A DNA stretch of 64,000 nt from Mesodorylaimus sp. YZB2_4 (taxonomy: Eukaryota > Nematoda > Enoplea > Dorylaimida > Dorylaimidae): assembly GCA_030248295.1 (NCBI GenBank), contig JASANH010001117.1, forward strand, positions 124,001-188,000, given 5' to 3'. Numbering within the stretch: the first letter of the stretch is position 1; every line of letters begins with the position of its first letter. Both the position numbers and the translations under genes were made by a program. Under the pieces are notes generated by a model. The model ran no database searches. It saw nothing but the letters and a program-made list of their open reading frames with translations, and was not told where the DNA came from. Below are positions 38,851 to 50,500 of this stretch, piece after piece.

Positions 38851-40414
38851 GAAGCCCAGCAGGGGTGCGAGGCTGCGAAACAAGCTCTGGACTTCATTTC
38901 GTGCAGCGTTTTATGTCTCCTGCAAACCTGACCACTTCGCTAAGAAATCCACGCGAAGTATGTCGCATGTATGCCTTCATTTACGAGTGCACTGATAGGT
39001 GTTTCGTGATGAGGTGAGAACACCAGAGACGCACATTGTTATCAGTCTTACCTTCATAATGCAGACTAATTGACAATATGCAACATAAAAATGCCATCTG
39101 GTGCAATAGCAAAATTGGAACACAACACAGTAGCATATGGGCAATTTTTGAAACCTCGTAGCATTTCCATGAAACCAGAATGGCGTTGTTATTAGTCATA
39201 AAAAGGAAAGTAGGAGCACGGCGACAGCCAGAGCCATGGAAACAGACAAAGAGCCAGCTTACGTGCACTGGTCACAATCAAGTCAGTCAGCTAATACCTC
39301 AAAGCCTTATCACGCAAGCAAAAAATAGAAATAGCTGATACATATCTGAGCATCCAATACATTGTGCTTCACTCACAATACAAAACCCTAATACTCACAC
39401 AAAGCAATCACTCGAAAAATTCACCAGATATTTCCAGTGTCCAGACAGAGCCTTTTTTCACTCATATGCCCTCAGGATTTCTTGAGTATAAAATTAAACC
39501 TTTAAATTTTTCATATTTTTCAATAAACTACGGAAACCACATTTAGCAAAAGCATAATTGATGACAATGTCACCCACTATGTTCCCAAAATGGCTATATA
39601 CCGCAAATGACACCTGTGCACTCTGGCCAATATATAACTCAAGCCTAGAAACAATTTTCATTCAAGTAGTACGGGAAAAATATATTTATAGTAAGCAGAA
39701 TCAAACTTTGCAATCCTTCGGAAATATACAACACATAGAATCGGTGTCATCAACATTTGCGGAAAAAATGACAGACCATATAAAAAATTAGAAACACGAA
39801 ATGACAGGACTAAACCCAGCTCTTCATATTACGCACCTCATCGTTTTATGCACATCCAATACCCTTCTATCAGCCCCATCCTTAGGGCGACCGCATCGTA
39901 GCAGCCTCAATTCGGCGATTTTTGGTGGGCAAGGTTAAATTGATTTTAAATTTCAAAATTCGCGCGCTTTGTCAGAGGAATTACGGGAAAGTGAGAGTAC
40001 CTACCCAGCAACAGCCAATTATCTTTCGGCGTCGTTTTCTTAGCATTTCGCGCATGAAAAAGGGACAAACTTACAAATTTGCGCATATTTTTCGGCATAG
40101 AACATTTTATCAGATTATCTATCTTGAATTAAAGTTCCCGCTACATGCAATCCGTCTTAAAAAAGTCTTCCAAAAGTTATTCGAATTCATCAAAATCAGA
40201 TCACACAAACTCGGAAAATGGCAAAACTTAAAGAACACAAAAAATGTGCAAGCAATTTATATGACCCATACTTGACGGACATAGAATAAATAGCTCACCA
40301 TCGTGTACACAACAACCATTGATTCAATTTGAATGATTGCAAATTCATACGTCGAACGACCAGTGCACAGTACAGCAGAGAAACCAAATGCAAATTTGTC
40401 GCGGGCATCAATCG
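38851..40414. other. Non-coding stretch beyond the TOM1 3' end
   Basis: No gene is recognised. The stretch is AT-rich and contains several open frames without motifs (for example 39922-40275). It includes the unmarked TOM1 3' UTR, since TOM1 ends at 40415 on the minus strand. Confidence 0.45.
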
Positions 40415-43400
40415 CTACTGCGGTTGACTCTGACCAGGCGCCTGGGTTGGTGGCAATGTTGAACCAGCTTCGGCTCGTTGATTTAAAAATTGTTGAAATT
40501 CTAAAAGTATAGTGGCACTGCAGCACCAATCGATCCGATGGGTGGACTAGGCAATAAATTTTCCGCCCTTCATCTGCCAGGAAATGATGCACGCTACGTC
40601 ATGAAACGCCAGTCCTATTTTTCTCCCAAATCAGTACTGAATCCTGCTTTGGGCGCTGTTCAGTTCTATGCCCTGTAGACTATAGGCCGACTGACAGTGA
40701 CAACGAGGCGCTAAATATGTCATCCCTCTGATGATTTTCAACAGGATCGGCCGATGCTGTATGCAGCACAAGATAGCAGCTGCACCATTCTGAAGATAGC
40801 TTCTACTTCCTGAGTTCCTTCCTTCCTTTACGTTTCAAACTGATCGTGAGTCTTTTCATTGGGGTTACAGCGCCATTAGAGAACAGTATTGATAATTTGT
40901 GACCCTAGCACACCAGACATAGCATCCCATGACCCAGCTAGTTTGGGAGATATGGATCACAGTCTTCAGCTACAATACTGTTCACAAAATTGACCAGGGC
41001 ATAGCGACCCACAACCAGCCTCCTTACCTTGACTGTCAGCTGGTCCAGCCGCACCGCCAGCGCCCTGAAACAATACCGTTTCCTTTCTTTTCTACATAAA
41101 ACCAGCAGCACTTACGCCCTGCTGTTTCAACCAAGCTTCCATTTCCTTGACATCGCTTTCTTTCACTGGCGCCGTCACCAATCCACCTCCTGGCGCCACC
41201 AAATCGGGTTGATGTTGAGCTCCTGGCGCCGCACCACTGCTTATGCCTAAAATGAGACCGATTCCATCCGCACCCAACCAACACGCAGTCAAACTCACTT
41301 ATTTCGCCCATCTTCTTGGCAAAGTCCCCGTCGACGGCGCTACTCGATCCGCCGCCCAGATCGATCAACGCCCCCGTGTCCTGCCCTCGTTGCTCCTGCT
41401 CTTTACGCCGATTGGCCATGTAGCGATCGTATTTGGCAAACACATTGTTCAACTCGTCGTTCATCAAAAGCAATTCACCTGAAAAGGGCACCAAGGGCGT
41501 CAGCGTTGGATCACTCATTCGTGATGGGATGGAGGAAGCTTGACTGGAGGACACCCACTTGCAAATCAAAACAGGGTTTTGTAGCAAGAAAACACGCCCA
41601 CCCAACCAAAATATCTTTTCCTACCTATTTACTATTTATCGATATCTGTGATGGGTATTACTTTTACGCTTATTATGGCATGGCAGCTACGGACTTGAGC
41701 TATACACTGTTGTTACAGTCATGACATGGCATCTTAGACTGCCCAAAAAGGATAATTTCTCAACTTGTTGACCCCCTTCCCCATTATATCCGTCATTTGT
41801 CCTCGCAGTGGACCCACCACAAAAGCGCATCTGAAACGAAGACCCCTGAAAGACCCACCGATTCTGCAAGGGAAGCTCTTGCAATCAAAAGGGCAAAAGC
41901 AAGCAAGAAAGTCAGAGTTCAGACTGACAGCTACTCGCTTGCACTACAATGCTCGCTAACATCATTTGCTTAGGGTACCTCTCTGTTAAAATTCGCCCTT
42001 GGTTGGCCAGGATTGCGTCCCGTGTGCTCCAGGGCCAGCTCGCAAGGGTTTTTGCTATCCAAGGCCTGCTTCCAGTCCAGATTGCTGGAAGTAACCAACG
42101 ATTAGCATCCATGTTCATAGTGCGGGGTACTCTGTGTGGGCTGCGCGCAGAAAAGCTGCATAGAGGAGAACCCAGAAGCGGAACCGCCTGGGTGGTGTCG
42201 CGGAGAAAAGGTGTGTCACAGTTTGCTTGGCAGAGCTGGAAACCGGTCGGCTGCGACTTCAACTCTGGCCGTCTGAGAACTTAATGAAGTTCTCTGTGCG
42301 CCTTGCACACCTGGTGGTGGGCAACTCACCCTTCATCCCTCCATGGTCGATAAACGAGGAGAGGCTCTCGAATCCGGGTCCTTTCACGGGGCACTGGCTG
42401 GGTATGGTTGCCCCATGGGGTAACCACCGACGTCGCGGGGTTGCGACTAACACGCGCCCTTGCCCGGCATGCATCCCAGCAACTAACAAGCCCCCCAGTC
42501 CGCGGGTAAAGGGCCAAAAATCGACCCTACCCTGGACCGACCAGAATGGGTGAAAAAGAACCCAGAAACGGGCGTCCTGTCTTCGTTGACCCCACCACTG
42601 CTCTTGCTCGTTTTTGTCCAAAATCCTACAACGCCTTTCCCTCCTGACTGCGGATATCCTTTATGGGCAACCCCTTATCGCGTTTCGTCGCCTCGCCTGC
42701 CGCAAGAAAGCAAAAATGTGTTCTTTTCCGATGCAGGCGCCTTATTTCTACGGCATAGAAGCGCGACTTCAAAATTTCATCTTTTAACACACCCATTCGC
42801 GGGGCAAAATTTTCGTGGAAAATCAAAACCCGCGAAATCTGCGTAATTTTTACCCCGCGAATAATTTTCGCCCTTTGAGTAATTTGTCCGGGTCCATATT
42901 ACAGGGAGTGACCTATGGAGCTTCTGCACCAGGCCAAGAATCCAGGGAAGCCATGCAACTTTTCTGACCTGACTCTTGACTGAAACATCATTCTGGCGGG
43001 GCCTGACGGGTGCTGTTTCCAGCTGTAGGCTCCGTGCACAGTATCGATTGCCAGTCGAGCCTCTAGTTCAACCAAAAAATACTGTGGCATGGATTAATCA
43101 CATAGTATATATATCACTATTTATGAGAACTCGACATAATTACTACTCAATCTGAATCACCAACTAAAATCTATTCTAGGTTACTTGTTTTATAAACCAC
43201 CTATTCAGCCCTAAGAACAACCCCAACATAGAAAGTGGTGTTAGTTTTGTTTTCAACTTGTTTTTTTTCTTCTGAATCCACTATCTTCAGATACGGGGTA
43301 AATGCTTGACCATGGGACTCCTATGCAGGAGACACTTGACAACCTTTCGTCCAACCAAGTCCACGGAACAGACCCAACTCCCAATGTCCATATACGAGGA

Positions 43401-46400
43401 ACAGACAATGCTAGGATGGTCACTAGAATCATTAAGAGAACCAAGACAGTCTGGCGTGCATTACCGCTCCCCCTCTAACATCGTCAACCGTCAAGTCGAA
43501 CTTTACAAATCCACAAAAATTCAAAAATTCGCGGGACTGTAGGGGCTGAACACTGGTGACCTGTTGGCCAGACGCTTCCAATATTTCGCTCAGAGCTTAC
43601 TTTAACACCAAGCAACAGATTACAATTTACGGTTTTGCAAAGTTCGACTTAAAGGTTGGCGACGTTCACTAGTAAGTCCCGACCCAGAGTGGACCCTACT
43701 GGCTGATTGGGTCCTACTGGAGGCGTGCAGACGGGGTTATTTGGACTGGATTGCGCCGAATCCCTTTCGGTATTATTTTTAGACTATACTCGACCAAATA
43801 AACACCAACAAATTTTGGCGACTGACAAACCGCAAACTTTGATTTTAAACGACAGTCGTTAGGAAAATGGATCCGATGACAGCAGCGTTCTAAACTACAG
43901 TCATTTTCGCATCGAATGGTACTGTATGTCGCAGGCCTGTGCAAGATTTACAATCGATATCGCCCAGCCACTACATATTTTCAATCAGTTTCAAATCTTA
44001 AAAATTATCAGCCCCGTCTGCACTTGAAAAGTCACATCTACTTGGCAAACTCTGAGCAAGTTCTACCAGAAACCCTGTCTGAATCGCGCAGTTTTAGTGC
44101 AGTGTAACAGCACGATACACAGTTAGTCATCCATCTGAAACACGCCTGATGATCACCTACATGTGCATGAAAAGTATAAAATATATTTGACCCAGTGCTA
44201 TGCACTCAAAAATGATAATTTGATCACTGCTGATTCCATAGTCACTTTGCCATGTTTGGCCGTGATAACTTTAGAACCAAAATGAAAGACATGAGCCTCG
44301 AGTGGGAATCGAACCCGCACTATTACACTACAGCTAGTACACTGGACTGTAATCCAATCGGTAGTTGTTTTCCCCTCCTCGACGGGGCTCATGCTTTACA
44401 TTCACTTTCTATTCCTCAATATTTTTTTGACTTCCTGCTTCCTAAAATTATAAATTTCCAGCACTTACTTGTCACTTCCTCATTCGATACGCGTTCCAAC
44501 AATTCCAACACTCGCATTTGCATTTGTCGACACGTGGCGTACAATTCTTGCAGTAATTGCAAGTCATCCGCCTCTTCTTGTCCGGGTGCCAATTCAGTCA
44601 ACATTTCACGCAAAACTTTCAAATTATTAGCCACAATATCCAATTCGCTTCGTAACTTTGCTAATTGCTCGGCGCTCGGATTGATTGGCTCTATCACCGG
44701 TACAGGCATGCCATGCACGGGGATGGGCATCGCACCTGGTACGACGGGTGGATGCGGATGTTGGGCCACCGGGTGAGCAGCGTGTTGTTCGCCTTGGACA
44801 AAAATAGGTGCCGCATTCGGATCGAGTGTCGGGAATTCTAATCCTTTCGATTTCAATTCATCGTACACTTCACAAACTCCGTTCAAACCAGGTTTTTCAC
44901 GGAATGCATGAGCCCAGGTCTAAAAAACAGGCGAATGGCAAATTAGAACGGTAAAATCTATTTTATGCGCATATTGCAAGAGTAAACAAAACCGGCAAAC
45001 GATGGCTGCACACGCTCATGATCAGAGAAGATCATGCTTCTCACTGTATAAAGTTGGGCAAGGCATGAATTTGCGATGAGAGGATTCAAACAAAGACTGC
45101 TTCCTGAAATAGAGAGACCCAAGACAACCTGAAGATTTGACCTCTTTTTGATGATTGTTTTGTTAGGGTCTGTAAGGACAGCGAGAGCAAATTCATGAGA
45201 CGCAACAGACTAGAGAAAATGCAAAAAGCGCACCTTGCCCCAAGGACTAAACGCTAGGTTAATGGTTCAAGAGTGAAGAGTAAAAAATGCTTGATTCTCC
45301 CCTCCACAATCCCAGTGTAACCCTGGCGCCTGGTGAGCCATGGTGACTGAGAGAATTTTTGATCTCCCCTGGCTGAAAAACGTCAACCCGTCAGGTTGAT
45401 GTTTTTTAGCGGCAGGCGAGACTTGCCTTGCTCCAGCAGCCAGTCGGAGTTTTTGTCCAGCCACATTCTCTCCTGCGCCTGCCAAGCTTGGTTACAAAGG
45501 TCAGCCGACATACCTGAATCAATCCCAATACTTTCTCTTGAACAATTTGAGGTGGATCATATTTAGGGCCGATCAATTTCACCAATTCCTGCGCGAATTC
45601 TTTTTGAGCCACTAACTGATGCAATCGATAATCGCAATTTTTGACACACGTTTCCAGAACGGTCAAAGTGAACATAACCGTTTGATTATTCTTGCCCATC
45701 GTGGTTTGAAGACGTTTACGAATTGCACGAATCGCATCGCGAGGCCTGAAAACATGCAGATTTGAAAAGACTTGATTTACAGTGGTACTGAAATGGTCAG
45801 TTAGGCAGGGCATGAATTTGAGATGAGCAGATTCAAACAGTAAAGACTGTTTTCCGGAATAGAGACCAAAGACAACCTGAAACTTTGACCTCTATTTTTT
45901 AGGATTGATTTGAAAGGTCTGTCACAGCAGTGAAGGACAAAAATTTCAGTTTAGATTCTGCCCATTCGGACTTTTTTATTCTACGGGTATAGCATACATC
46001 AACGGAGAGAATTAAGAAAATAGAAATCAACTTTTGTCCGAAACTGGTCTTGCCACTTTTGCGAATTATGAAACCCTGCTAACAATAAGAGGGCATGTCA
46101 AACCTGGCAGGTGTAGGAGGGAGATGGCTGACCGAGGAAAAAAACGGGGATGATCTTTTGGTTAATGGGTCCTGGCCGTTTGGATCGAATCTGTCATTTG
46201 TAATCAAATTTCGGCAACCCTTACCCTTCTTCAGTGCTATTGATCAAATCACAAATTTCCATGTTTAACGCCCAATTTTCACTGGCCAATGACGTATCGG
46301 TTGCTTGCTCTGAAATAAGGATTGCGAGTTTGAAGATTAAAGTGTTTTTAATTCTGAGGTACCTTCATTTTTGTTCAAAAAAGGTTTCGGGATAATTTGT

Positions 46401-46752
46401 AAGACAAGTGGGCAACCAACACACCCATAAAATTACCATGTTTCTGTGTATTATTTTGGCAAAACAAATCCGCAAACAATGCAGTTCCCGGATTAAAAAA
46501 ATATGGATTAAATGATAAACAAACAAAACGCAAGTTTTAGTTGTAGTTATTCTAATCGTATGCGCAAAAACGCAAGATGCGTTATGCGCATACAACTAAA
46601 ATCGAAACATGTCGCATTCAACGGCAAAAAAGATCAAAACGGTTTCATAGAAAATCCTCACCGATTTGCTGTCCGACACGAGTCGAAAATGGATTGCCTT
46701 GAAAGAATTCGCTCACAGCATGAGCTGCTTCACGAGCTGATTCCATCGCCAT
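40415..46752 (-). CDS. TOM1: TOM1, VHS-GAT endosomal adaptor
   Basis: Ubiquitin-binding adaptor on early endosomes. Eight coding exons on the minus strand: 46662-46752, 46225-46309, 45514-45745, 44469-44919, 41299-41478, 41116-41246, 41028-41064, 40415-40500; 430 aa (human TOM1 is 492). The VHS domain (about 8-150) has [47 protein letters not shown] and VLGLIQTWAHAF. The GAT domain (about 208-310) has [41 protein letters not shown] and [12 protein letters not shown]. The C-terminal exons retain EMEAWL and [10 protein letters not shown], matching conserved TOM1 C-terminal motifs. The linker contains a Pro/His/Val-rich insert. Intron 4 is about 3 kb and intron 7 holds an R1 repeat. The start codon is shared with no overlapping gene and faces PDI. 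Confidence 0.93.
40866..41003 (+). repeat. Dispersed repeat R1, partial copy in TOM1 intron 7
   Basis: Blocks GCGCCATTAGAG, TGACCCTAGCA, GACATAGCATCC, AGTTTGGGAGATATGGATCA, AAATTGACCAG match R1 in order. It lies antisense to TOM1, with only a short distance to the exon 7 donor. Confidence 0.55.
41479..44468 (-). other. TOM1 intron 4, about 3 kb, no recognised gene inside
   Basis: Contains long open frames on both strands at 41912-42621 that overlap each other and lack motifs; this GC-rich segment may be an uncharacterised repeat. A TA-rich stretch follows. A tRNA-like sequence lies at 44293-44390, near the exon 4 donor. Confidence 0.5.
44293..44390 (-). repeat. tRNA-like sequence in TOM1 intron 4
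   Basis: On the minus strand, TGAGCC at the start pairs with GGCTCA at the end. There is a GGGTTCGATTCCC T-loop (B box), an A-box-like GTCGAGGAGGGG, and a six-base anticodon-type stem ATTGGA/TCCAGT. The total of about 98 nt would suit a class II tRNA or an intron-containing tRNA. However, the T stem has a mismatch and the putative anticodon loop has six bases, so a functional tRNA is doubtful. Confidence 0.4.
45053..45185 (+). repeat. Local direct repeat, copy 1 (TOM1 intron 3)
   Basis: Matches 45800-45935 through GGCATGAATTTG.GATGAG, GATTCAAAC, AAAGACTG, AATAGAGA, AGACAACCTGAA, TTTGACCTCT and GTCTGT. It lies on the other side of TOM1 exon 3 from its partner. Confidence 0.75.
45800..45935 (+). 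repeat. Local direct repeat, copy 2 (TOM1 intron 2)
   Basis: Partner of 45053-45185 in the same orientation. The two copies flank exon 3 at a distance of roughly 620 bp, so unequal exchange between them would delete or duplicate that exon. Confidence 0.75.
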
Positions 46753-47515
46753 GCTGCAGATTCGAATACTTCGGTGATGGAAAATGAAAGTTAGCTGGAT
46801 TATCTCCTAGAAGGTTACAAGCCGTGAGACACTGAGCAGAGCGCAGTAAGCATAAATTTTGTGCCGCCCGTTAAAATAATAAAAAAAAGCAGAATTTTGT
46901 AAAGCTTACAAGACACTTACTTTTCCGAAAGTTTTCACGTTTCTAAAAATTAGTAAAAATGTCTACCTGTACAGCTGTGCGAAGTTGTCGATACAGTTGG
47001 GATCATCGATCGTAGCGCTTACAGTAATCTTGCCGAGCACTGCAATGACGCAATTTATTTTGATATAGGCAGCTAAACGATAAAGTGAGGCAAATGTGCG
47101 CAAAGAGGTGTCGTGTCGTGTTGGCGGTGGGAATAATTTTCAACCAATGGCATGTTCCCACGACGAACGAGCACCACGCCAACGTCGATCGTTTTGTCGA
47201 CGTATCACAACGAACGTGGTCGTACGTATAGGTCGAGTGCCGAGAAGGTAGTACAATATCTTCTTGATTGCATTGTCTCCACCGTCCGCATTTCTCGTTT
47301 TTTTGGTTGACAAGATTTGATCGTGTGCCCTTTTGTGGACAGGAGTCGTGTTTCTTAGGTAGGCCCAGCAGTATCTTTTATGGAAACAAAGTTGCAAAGC
47401 AATATGCGAATCGGTCTTGAAACTTTTGACTCCAGGCCCTCCCATTTTTTGGGTTGCAGTCCTTGCCAAAATGTGTCACTTCACAAGTGCGTGCCATTTC
47501 AGATTTTCTAAAAAA
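46753..47515. promoter_or_regulatory. Divergent TOM1/PDI spacer with PDI promoter
   Basis: About 760 bp separates the TOM1 and PDI start codons. It carries a perfect ER-stress element at 47144-47162. An acceptor-like GCCATTTCAG at about 47502 precedes the PDI start codon by 13 bases, suggesting a non-coding first PDI exon within the spacer. Confidence 0.6.
47144..47162 (+). promoter_or_regulatory. ER stress response element (ERSE) upstream of PDI
   Basis: CCAAT (47144-47148), nine bases, CCACG (47158-47162): an exact fit to the ERSE consensus CCAAT-N9-CCACG. In vertebrates this element is bound by NF-Y together with ATF6 or XBP1 and drives ER chaperone genes including PDI. It sits about 350 bp before the PDI start codon in the same orientation. 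Function in this species is inferred from the exact match and the target gene. Confidence 0.75.
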
Positions 47516-50500
47516 ATGAAACTCATACTCGTGTTGGCTTTGGCGGCATTGGCTTACGGAGCCGATATCACTGAAGAGGATGATGTTCTCGTATTGACCA
47601 CGGCAAATTTCGATGGCGCCGTCAAGGACAATCAATATATCTTGGTGGAATTTTGTAAGTAATGGATCTTATTGATCTTTACGAGCGGATTCTAAACTAT
47701 TGTGCAATTGAGCTTAACCGCAGAATCGCTCTGTTATATCTAATGACTGTGTATCTTAAAGTAGCATGAAACGGCTCAGTTCTCGAGAAACAGCACCTTC
47801 ATAAGCCTTTGATTATCAAGCTATTTGTGTCTTTCCGTAGCTCACTAATTTGGCATGTAAATGCATTGAAAAACACATCGTTGGTGAATTTAATGGCTTA
47901 TTTTTAGACGCTCCTTGGTGCGGTCATTGCAAGGCGTTGGCCCCAGAATACGCCAAAGCGGCGAAGGCGTTGAAAGAAGAGAAAAGTGATATCAAACTGG
48001 GAAAAGTCGATGCCACTGTTGAAACGAAATTGGGCGATCAATTTTCGGTTCGCGGGTATCCAACTTTGAAATTCTTCCGCAATGGTCAACCCATCGAATA
48101 CACGGGTATGTGGTGTGTGGGAGCGGGAGTTCTATCCCGAGTCCTGCATTGCTGTGTGTTGCTTGGTGACAAACAGTCTTATTGTCCCTTCTAAAATGTT
48201 TAGCTGACCGCCGACTGAACATGTTTGTTGTAGGTGGTCGCGACGCAGCTAGTATTATCCAATGGGTCAAGAAGAAGACTGGTCCAGCTGCCAAACCGTT
48301 GAAGACTGTTGACGAGGCTAAAGCGCTCCAAGATTCGGCCGACGTTGTTGTTATTGGCTTTTTCAAGGTATGTACTACGGTTTGCAGTCTTACCTATGAC
48401 AGGCACGGCAGTGTGTAGGTCATAGGAGGCAAAGTACTGGTTGCGACCTGTCTTGCGGGTGGGCCTGCCGAGTGCGCATGCATTGTTGGAAGTTTAAGGC
48501 GTGCGTTGGCCGTCCTACTTCTCTCGGAGTGAACTTGTTGAGGGATTGAAACTGGTTTTCTTGCCTCCGAAATTTCATCATGACTATTTGTGGGTGGGTG
48601 GGTGCTATTTTTGTGGCACTATAAGAAAAATGGAAACTGGAGAATGAAAAGTATGGTGGGGTTACTGTAAGCGTGGTCGAGTGGTGGGTTTATATAGTGC
48701 TTTTATAACTTTAAACTGAATTCAATTTTTTCTCGTAATAATTGATGTTTTATCGGAAATATGACGAAATCACAGTCGAATAAGTTTTACGTTACAGCAT
48801 CGTTTGTGTGACGTGCCATCGGTGTAATGGGCGGCAGGTGTGGCAGAATTATGTGGGACCACGGCTGGTGTAGATTCCCAGGGAGCTTTAGATCGTCGTG
48901 TCTACATTGTATATTAGTACCATATAGGTCCAATTGATGGATCCACGCCACCGCGCGACTGCTGTGTCCATAAAACGGTTTTACACTGACGTGTACATTT
49001 TTCCATATCTATGCGAGTATTTGGCCTTGGATGGGAAGAGCGCGGCAAGCGGTGCTTGTGGCGCGTATTGTTGAACCATTTGTGTTGGGACGTGATATAA
49101 TGGCAGTGAAAAGATCTGCGCAGTGTGACGCCGCTTTTTAGTGAAGGGTAAACATGACGATTGGCAGACGTGGCTACTGTAGGGGATGAGTGGCTAGATG
49201 AATGGGCGATGCACATTGGCAGGGAATAGCTTGTGTTGTAGGGTGCCATTGAGGGCTAGACGAAGCGGCCTTGAGCTTTAATGGGGTGGTATTGGAGCGG
49301 AACTGGTATGGTAATGAATGATGGGAATGTAGCACATGGCCGTCTTGTGTGCTAAATGTTGCATCATACTCAAACGTTGATGAAAACTCATGGTCAAGTG
49401 CTATCGAAAGAATGTCTGAGCATACGTTTTTATGTTTCAGAAAGATGATAGCGACAAGGCTAAGGCGTTTTTGGACGTGGCAGCTGCGTTGGACGACACT
49501 CCATTCGGTATCACCTCAGATGAAGCAGTCTACAAGGAATACAAGATTAGCTCGGATGGCGTGTTGTTGTTGAAGAAGGTAAGACAATCGGATGGGAGAC
49601 CCAGGGAGTTTAGACAGAAGTGAAAGCAGTAAGATGGTTGCCAATTTTTCTGGGCCCTAAATGTACGAGCCTTTCAAACTGTCAGGGCACATACTCACAT
49701 GGAACAGAAACAAGTGTGGGCAAGGCCCCCCTCTGTTGGGCCAGGACACTAAACCCTTCCTCTCAGCCCCCCACCTCGGAAGAAAGACAAGGAAGGAAGC
49801 GAAAGCGACCAAATTGTATCTGGGCTGGGCTGGACAATGGACCAGGGCTTGACCAAGCCCTGGTTCACCGGCCGTGGCCCTGGTTTACGTGACAGCACCG
49901 TTAGTGTGACGTGGCATCGGTGTAATAAGCGGCAGGTGTGGCAGAATCATATGGGACTACGGCTGGTGCAGATACCCAGGGAGCTTTAGATCGTCGTGTC
50001 TACATTGTATATTAGTACCATATAGGTCCAATTGATGGATCCACGCCACCGCGCGACTGCTGTGTCCATAAAACGGTTTTACGCTGACGTGTACATTTTT
50101 CCATATCTATGCGAGACCAAGCCCTGGTCCATTGTCCAGCCAGCCTACAGTACTGTATGTAAACAGTCATACAGCTCACTCACTCGACCCGACCCAAAGC
50201 TGACCTAAAAATTTTGAAGAATAGCTTCCATAACGGGAGAATGCTGAAAGGCGCATTAAAAAGCAGTAATTTTTCGCCTCCGGCGGGCCCCCGCACCACA
50301 ACCTTTGCGCTTCGCGGCCAGCGTTCATCTTGGTCATCTCTCCTACCCCCTCCCCCCTAACCAAGCCTCTCTTGCCCATGCTTGAACAGAAAAGCTGACC
50401 GCAAGCTTTCTGTCATCGTTCGCGAGTAGGACTCTATTTAATTGTTTTGCCGACGCAATCCTAGTATTTTCTTTCAGTTTGATGATGGTCGCGCTGAATA

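Noticed and set aside
41912-42621. Several overlapping frames of 90-120 aa inside TOM1 intron 4
   Set aside because: Open on both strands because of GC-rich sequence, with no family motif. Probably an uncharacterised repeat.
44293-44390. Functional tRNA gene in TOM1 intron 4
   Set aside because: A box, B box and six acceptor pairs are present, but the T stem has a mismatch and the anticodon loop would have six bases, so it is listed only as tRNA-like.
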